Origin: JBGSMF01 sp041740315
GTDB taxonomy: Bacteria > Chloroflexota > Anaerolineae > Fen-1058
Direction: 5' to 3'
DNA: 25,492 nt
Assembly: GCA_041740315.1 (NCBI GenBank)
Contig: JBGSMF010000181.1
Coordinates: 1 to 25,492, forward strand
The translations under genes and the position numbers were made by a program. Below the pieces are notes generated by a model. That model worked only from the letters and a program-made list of their open reading frames with translations, did no database searches and was not told the origin of the DNA. Below, one piece after another: positions 23,195 through 25,492 of this stretch (its first letter is position 1; each line of letters opens with the position of its first letter).

Positions 23195-24568
23195 TTATCG
23201 CTTGGCGCCAATGCCAAAGATGCTGGGTGGCAGGCGAATTCCAGAATTTTCAATCTTGTCCATTGCCTTGGGACGCAACCCGGTGGGCACCAATTGGCCG
23301 ATGATCTTGCCGCTCTCCATCCCTTGGCGCTCAAAAAGAAATAGATCGGCCATCGTGATCACATCGCCTTCCATTCCTTGCACTTCGGTAATGTTGACGA
23401 CGCGGCGAGAGCCATCACGCATACGTTCCTCGTGAACAATCAAATCAATCGCCGACGCGATTTGCTCGCGAATGGCGCGGATGGGCAGATCAAAACCGGC
23501 CATCAGGACCATAGTTTCCAGGCGGGCCAAGGTATCGCGCGGGCTGTTCGAGTGCAAAGTGGTCAGTGAGCCGTCGTGGCCGGTGTTCATCGCTTGCAGC
23601 ATGTCCAATGCCTCAGCCCCGCGGCATTCGCCCACCACGATCCGGTCAGGTCTCATTCTCAGCGCGTTGATAACCATATCGCGGATGGTGACCTCGCCCT
23701 TGCCTTCAATGTTGGGGGGACGGGTTTCAATCGTCACCACATGCTCCTGGCGCAGTTGCAATTCGGCTGCGTTTTCAATGGTGAGGATGCGCTCATCATC
23801 TGGGATGAAACTGGATAAAATGTTGAGCAAAGTCGTTTTGCCCGAGCCAGTGCCGCCCGAGACTACTACATTAAACCGCGACTTGACGCACGCTTTGAGA
23901 AACTCGACCGTTTCTGGCGTCAGCGTGCCAAAGCGAATGAGATCATCAATTGTCAACGGGATTTTGGAAAACTTGCGGATGGTCAGGGTTGGCCCCACCA
24001 ACGACAGCGGCGGGATGACCGCATTCACGCGGCTGCCATCTGCCAGGCGCGCATCTACATAGGGGCTTGATTCGTCAATGCGGCGGCCCAATGGGGCCAC
24101 AATGCGGTCAATAATGCGCAGGACGTGATCGCTGCTCTCGAAGGTCAGGTTGGTGCGTTCCAGCTTGCCTTTGCGCTCGATATAGATTTGGCGCGGACCG
24201 TTGACCATGATTTCGGTAATGGTTGGATCTGCCAGCAAAGACTCTAGGGGCCCCAAGCCCAAAATTTCGGCCACAATCTGCTCAAACAATCGCTGCCGCT
24301 CGACCCGGCTGAGGATAATGTTTTCCTCCGACAGGGTGTTGTCAAACAAATCTTCAATAGTGCGCCGGACCTCTTCGGTCTTGGTTATATCCATGCTGGG
24401 ATCCAATTCTGCCAGCAACTTGTTTTGGACGCGCGTCTTGAGGTCAAGATAGGCATCACGGCTGGGGGCAACCGCCGGCGGCGGACGCTTGGCCCGCATC
24501 TCGCTCAAGGTTGATGAAGCGTCTGCTTTGGTATCTTGCCCCCGTTCAATGCGCTTTAGTAAAGACAT
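23195..24568 (-). CDS. tadA: TadA/CpaF secretion ATPase of the Tad pilus
   Basis: This 457-residue hexameric ATPase energises Flp pilus assembly in the cytoplasm. All type II/IV secretion ATPase boxes are present: Walker A SGGTGSGKTT (237-246), the Asp box ILTIENAAEL (261-270), Walker B RIVVGECRG (309-317) and the His box TGHDGSLTTLHS (329-340). The N-terminal domain includes LGLGPLESLLADPTITEIMVN split across residues 103-123. GAGGAGGG (24582-24575) lies six bases before the ATG. The gene follows tadZ by 41 bases. A short Lys/Pro-rich leader (about 10-36) precedes the conserved part. Confidence 0.97.
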   Translation of the reverse strand: MSLLKRIERGQDTKADASSTLSEMRAKRPPPAVAPSRDAYLDLKTRVQNKLLAELDPSMDITKTEEVRRTIEDLFDNTLSEENIILSRVERQRLFEQIVAEILGLGPLESLLADPTITEIMVNGPRQIYIERKGKLERTNLTFESSDHVLRIIDRIVAPLGRRIDESSPYVDARLADGSRVNAVIPPLSLVGPTLTIRKFSKIPLTIDDLIRFGTLTPETVEFLKACVKSRFNVVVSGGTGSGKTTLLNILSSFIPDDERILTIENAAELQLRQEHVVTIETRPPNIEGKGEVTIRDMVINALRMRPDRIVVGECRGAEALDMLQAMNTGHDGSLTTLHSNSPRDTLARLETMVLMAGFDLPIRAIREQIASAIDLIVHEERMRDGSRRVVNITEVQGMEGDVITMADLFLFERQGMESGKIIGQLVPTGLRPKAMDKIENSGIRLPPSIFGIGAKR

Positions 24569-24609
24569 GCTACACCCTCCTCGATAGAATCAAACCTTGT
24601 TTCCAGCTC

Positions 24610-25492
24610 TCATCTTCCCATCAGGCGGCCCAAGCGCTTGCGCGTTGCGTCATCTGCCGTCTCTGCCGCGGTTTGGACTTGCGGTTCCGGAGCCGGCGCA
24701 AAGGCAGCAATCAATGATTCACCTAATTGCAAGAGCGCCCGCGCAATCGGCTTGGCGCGTTGGTCGGCCACAAAGGGCACCCCGCGATTGATCGAAGCCA
24801 GGGCCACGGCATCGTCCAGCGGGATTTCTACCGTCACTTGATGCTTGAGATTATCCGATACATCCTTGGCCGAGATGCCAGCGCGGCGATCTGCTTTGTT
24901 CAAGATGAACACCACCTTGTCTGACTGGTAAGCCAGGGCCTCAAGCACACCAAAGAAATCGCGCGTATTTTTGAGGCTGGGAATATCGGGCGTGGTCAAC
25001 AAAACAATCCGATCCGCCTCATCCAAAATCGTCAGCACCGGTTCGTGCAATGAATGCCAGGTATCCACCACCACGTAATCAAACATGCGCCTCAATTCAC
25101 CCAGCAAGCCTTTGATCAACTCGCCAGTCACTAATTCCGCCATTTCGGGGCGCGGCGGCGCCAATAGGGTCTTGACGCCAGAAGGATGCGGGATCATCAC
25201 ACTCTCAATCAATTGGGTTTCTAGCTCACCGCCGACCTTGGCCAGGTCGGCAATGCTGCGAGACGCTTGCAAATTGAGCAACACCCCCACATTGCCAAAC
25301 TGCAAGCTGGCATCCATGATGGCAACCTTGTATTCAGGGCGATGCAGCGCCATCGCCAGGTTAACCGTCACCAAACTGGTGCCGGCCCCTCCTTTGGGAC
25401 TATAGACGGCGATGACGTGGCCGCGCTTGCGCCTGGGCGCCCCAGAGACAAGCGGCGTGCCTTCCGCAGCGCCGGCGGCCTGGGCTACCTGC
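24610..25492 (-). CDS. tadZ: TadZ/CpaE, ParA-like pilus localisation ATPase (5' end missing)
   Basis: The frame is open to the right edge, so the start and any N-terminal receiver-like domain lie outside the window; 293 residues are visible. The Walker A region reads SPKGGAGTSLVTVNLA. The ParA signature lysine is kept, but the usual GKT lysine is replaced by Thr, a variation typical of the TadZ/CpaE family. Later motifs are VVVDTWHSLHEP in place of the Walker B-type switch, VLLTTPDIPSLKN and VFILNKADRRAGIS. The C-terminal 35 residues are low in conservation. TadZ places the Tad machine at the cell pole or midcell. tadA follows 41 bases downstream. Confidence 0.93.
   Translation of the reverse strand, partial: QVAQAAGAAEGTPLVSGAPRRKRGHVIAVYSPKGGAGTSLVTVNLAMALHRPEYKVAIMDASLQFGNVGVLLNLQASRSIADLAKVGGELETQLIESVMIPHPSGVKTLLAPPRPEMAELVTGELIKGLLGELRRMFDYVVVDTWHSLHEPVLTILDEADRIVLLTTPDIPSLKNTRDFFGVLEALAYQSDKVVFILNKADRRAGISAKDVSDNLKHQVTVEIPLDDAVALASINRGVPFVADQRAKPIARALLQLGESLIAAFAPAPEPQVQTAAETADDATRKRLGRLMGR

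Overview
The window looks like ordinary chromosome from a moderately GC-rich bacterium, most likely a member of the Chloroflexota (Anaerolineae-like). This is inferred from the combination of a DUF4012 protein, paralogous GT87 membrane glycosyltransferases, a B-box zinc-finger membrane protein beside nadK and recN, a moxR-DUF58-DUF4129 operon and a Tad pilus operon. No single marker proves the phylum. Genes are packed tightly, often with 4-base ATGA or GTGA stop/start overlaps. I see no prophage, insertion sequence or CRISPR array.

Left block, minus strand (about 1-11280). Reading in the direction of transcription: nadK, a B-box zinc-finger membrane protein, recN, a DUF4012 protein, then a two-gene signalling cassette, then yraN and a truncated miaA. 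The cassette is a soluble STAND-type ATPase fused to a Ser/Thr kinase (3967-5898) and a 1112-residue multi-membrane protein ending in a related ATPase (632-3970). It is the best candidate for an undescribed system here.

Middle block, plus strand (about 11440-16918). A tRNA-Ser(GGA) with its own extended -10 promoter and terminator is followed by an operon: MoxR ATPase, DUF58 protein, DUF4129 membrane protein and GT87 glycosyltransferase.

Right block, minus strand (16859-25492). An operon of a degenerate MobA-like nucleotidyltransferase, a low-molecular-weight phosphatase and a second GT87 enzyme converges on the plus-strand GT87 gene, and the two coding regions overlap by 60 bases. Further right, a Tad/Flp pilus operon (tadZ, tadA, tadB, tadC) runs on into comF and the ribosome hibernation factor hpf.

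No gene-free stretch exceeds about 300 bases. The larger spacers (5899-6103, 9787-9903, 11280-11489, 11580-11795, 19744-19993) all carry palindromes or tandem repeats. Several of these lie in predicted mRNA leaders next to perfect or near-perfect extended -10 promoter elements.
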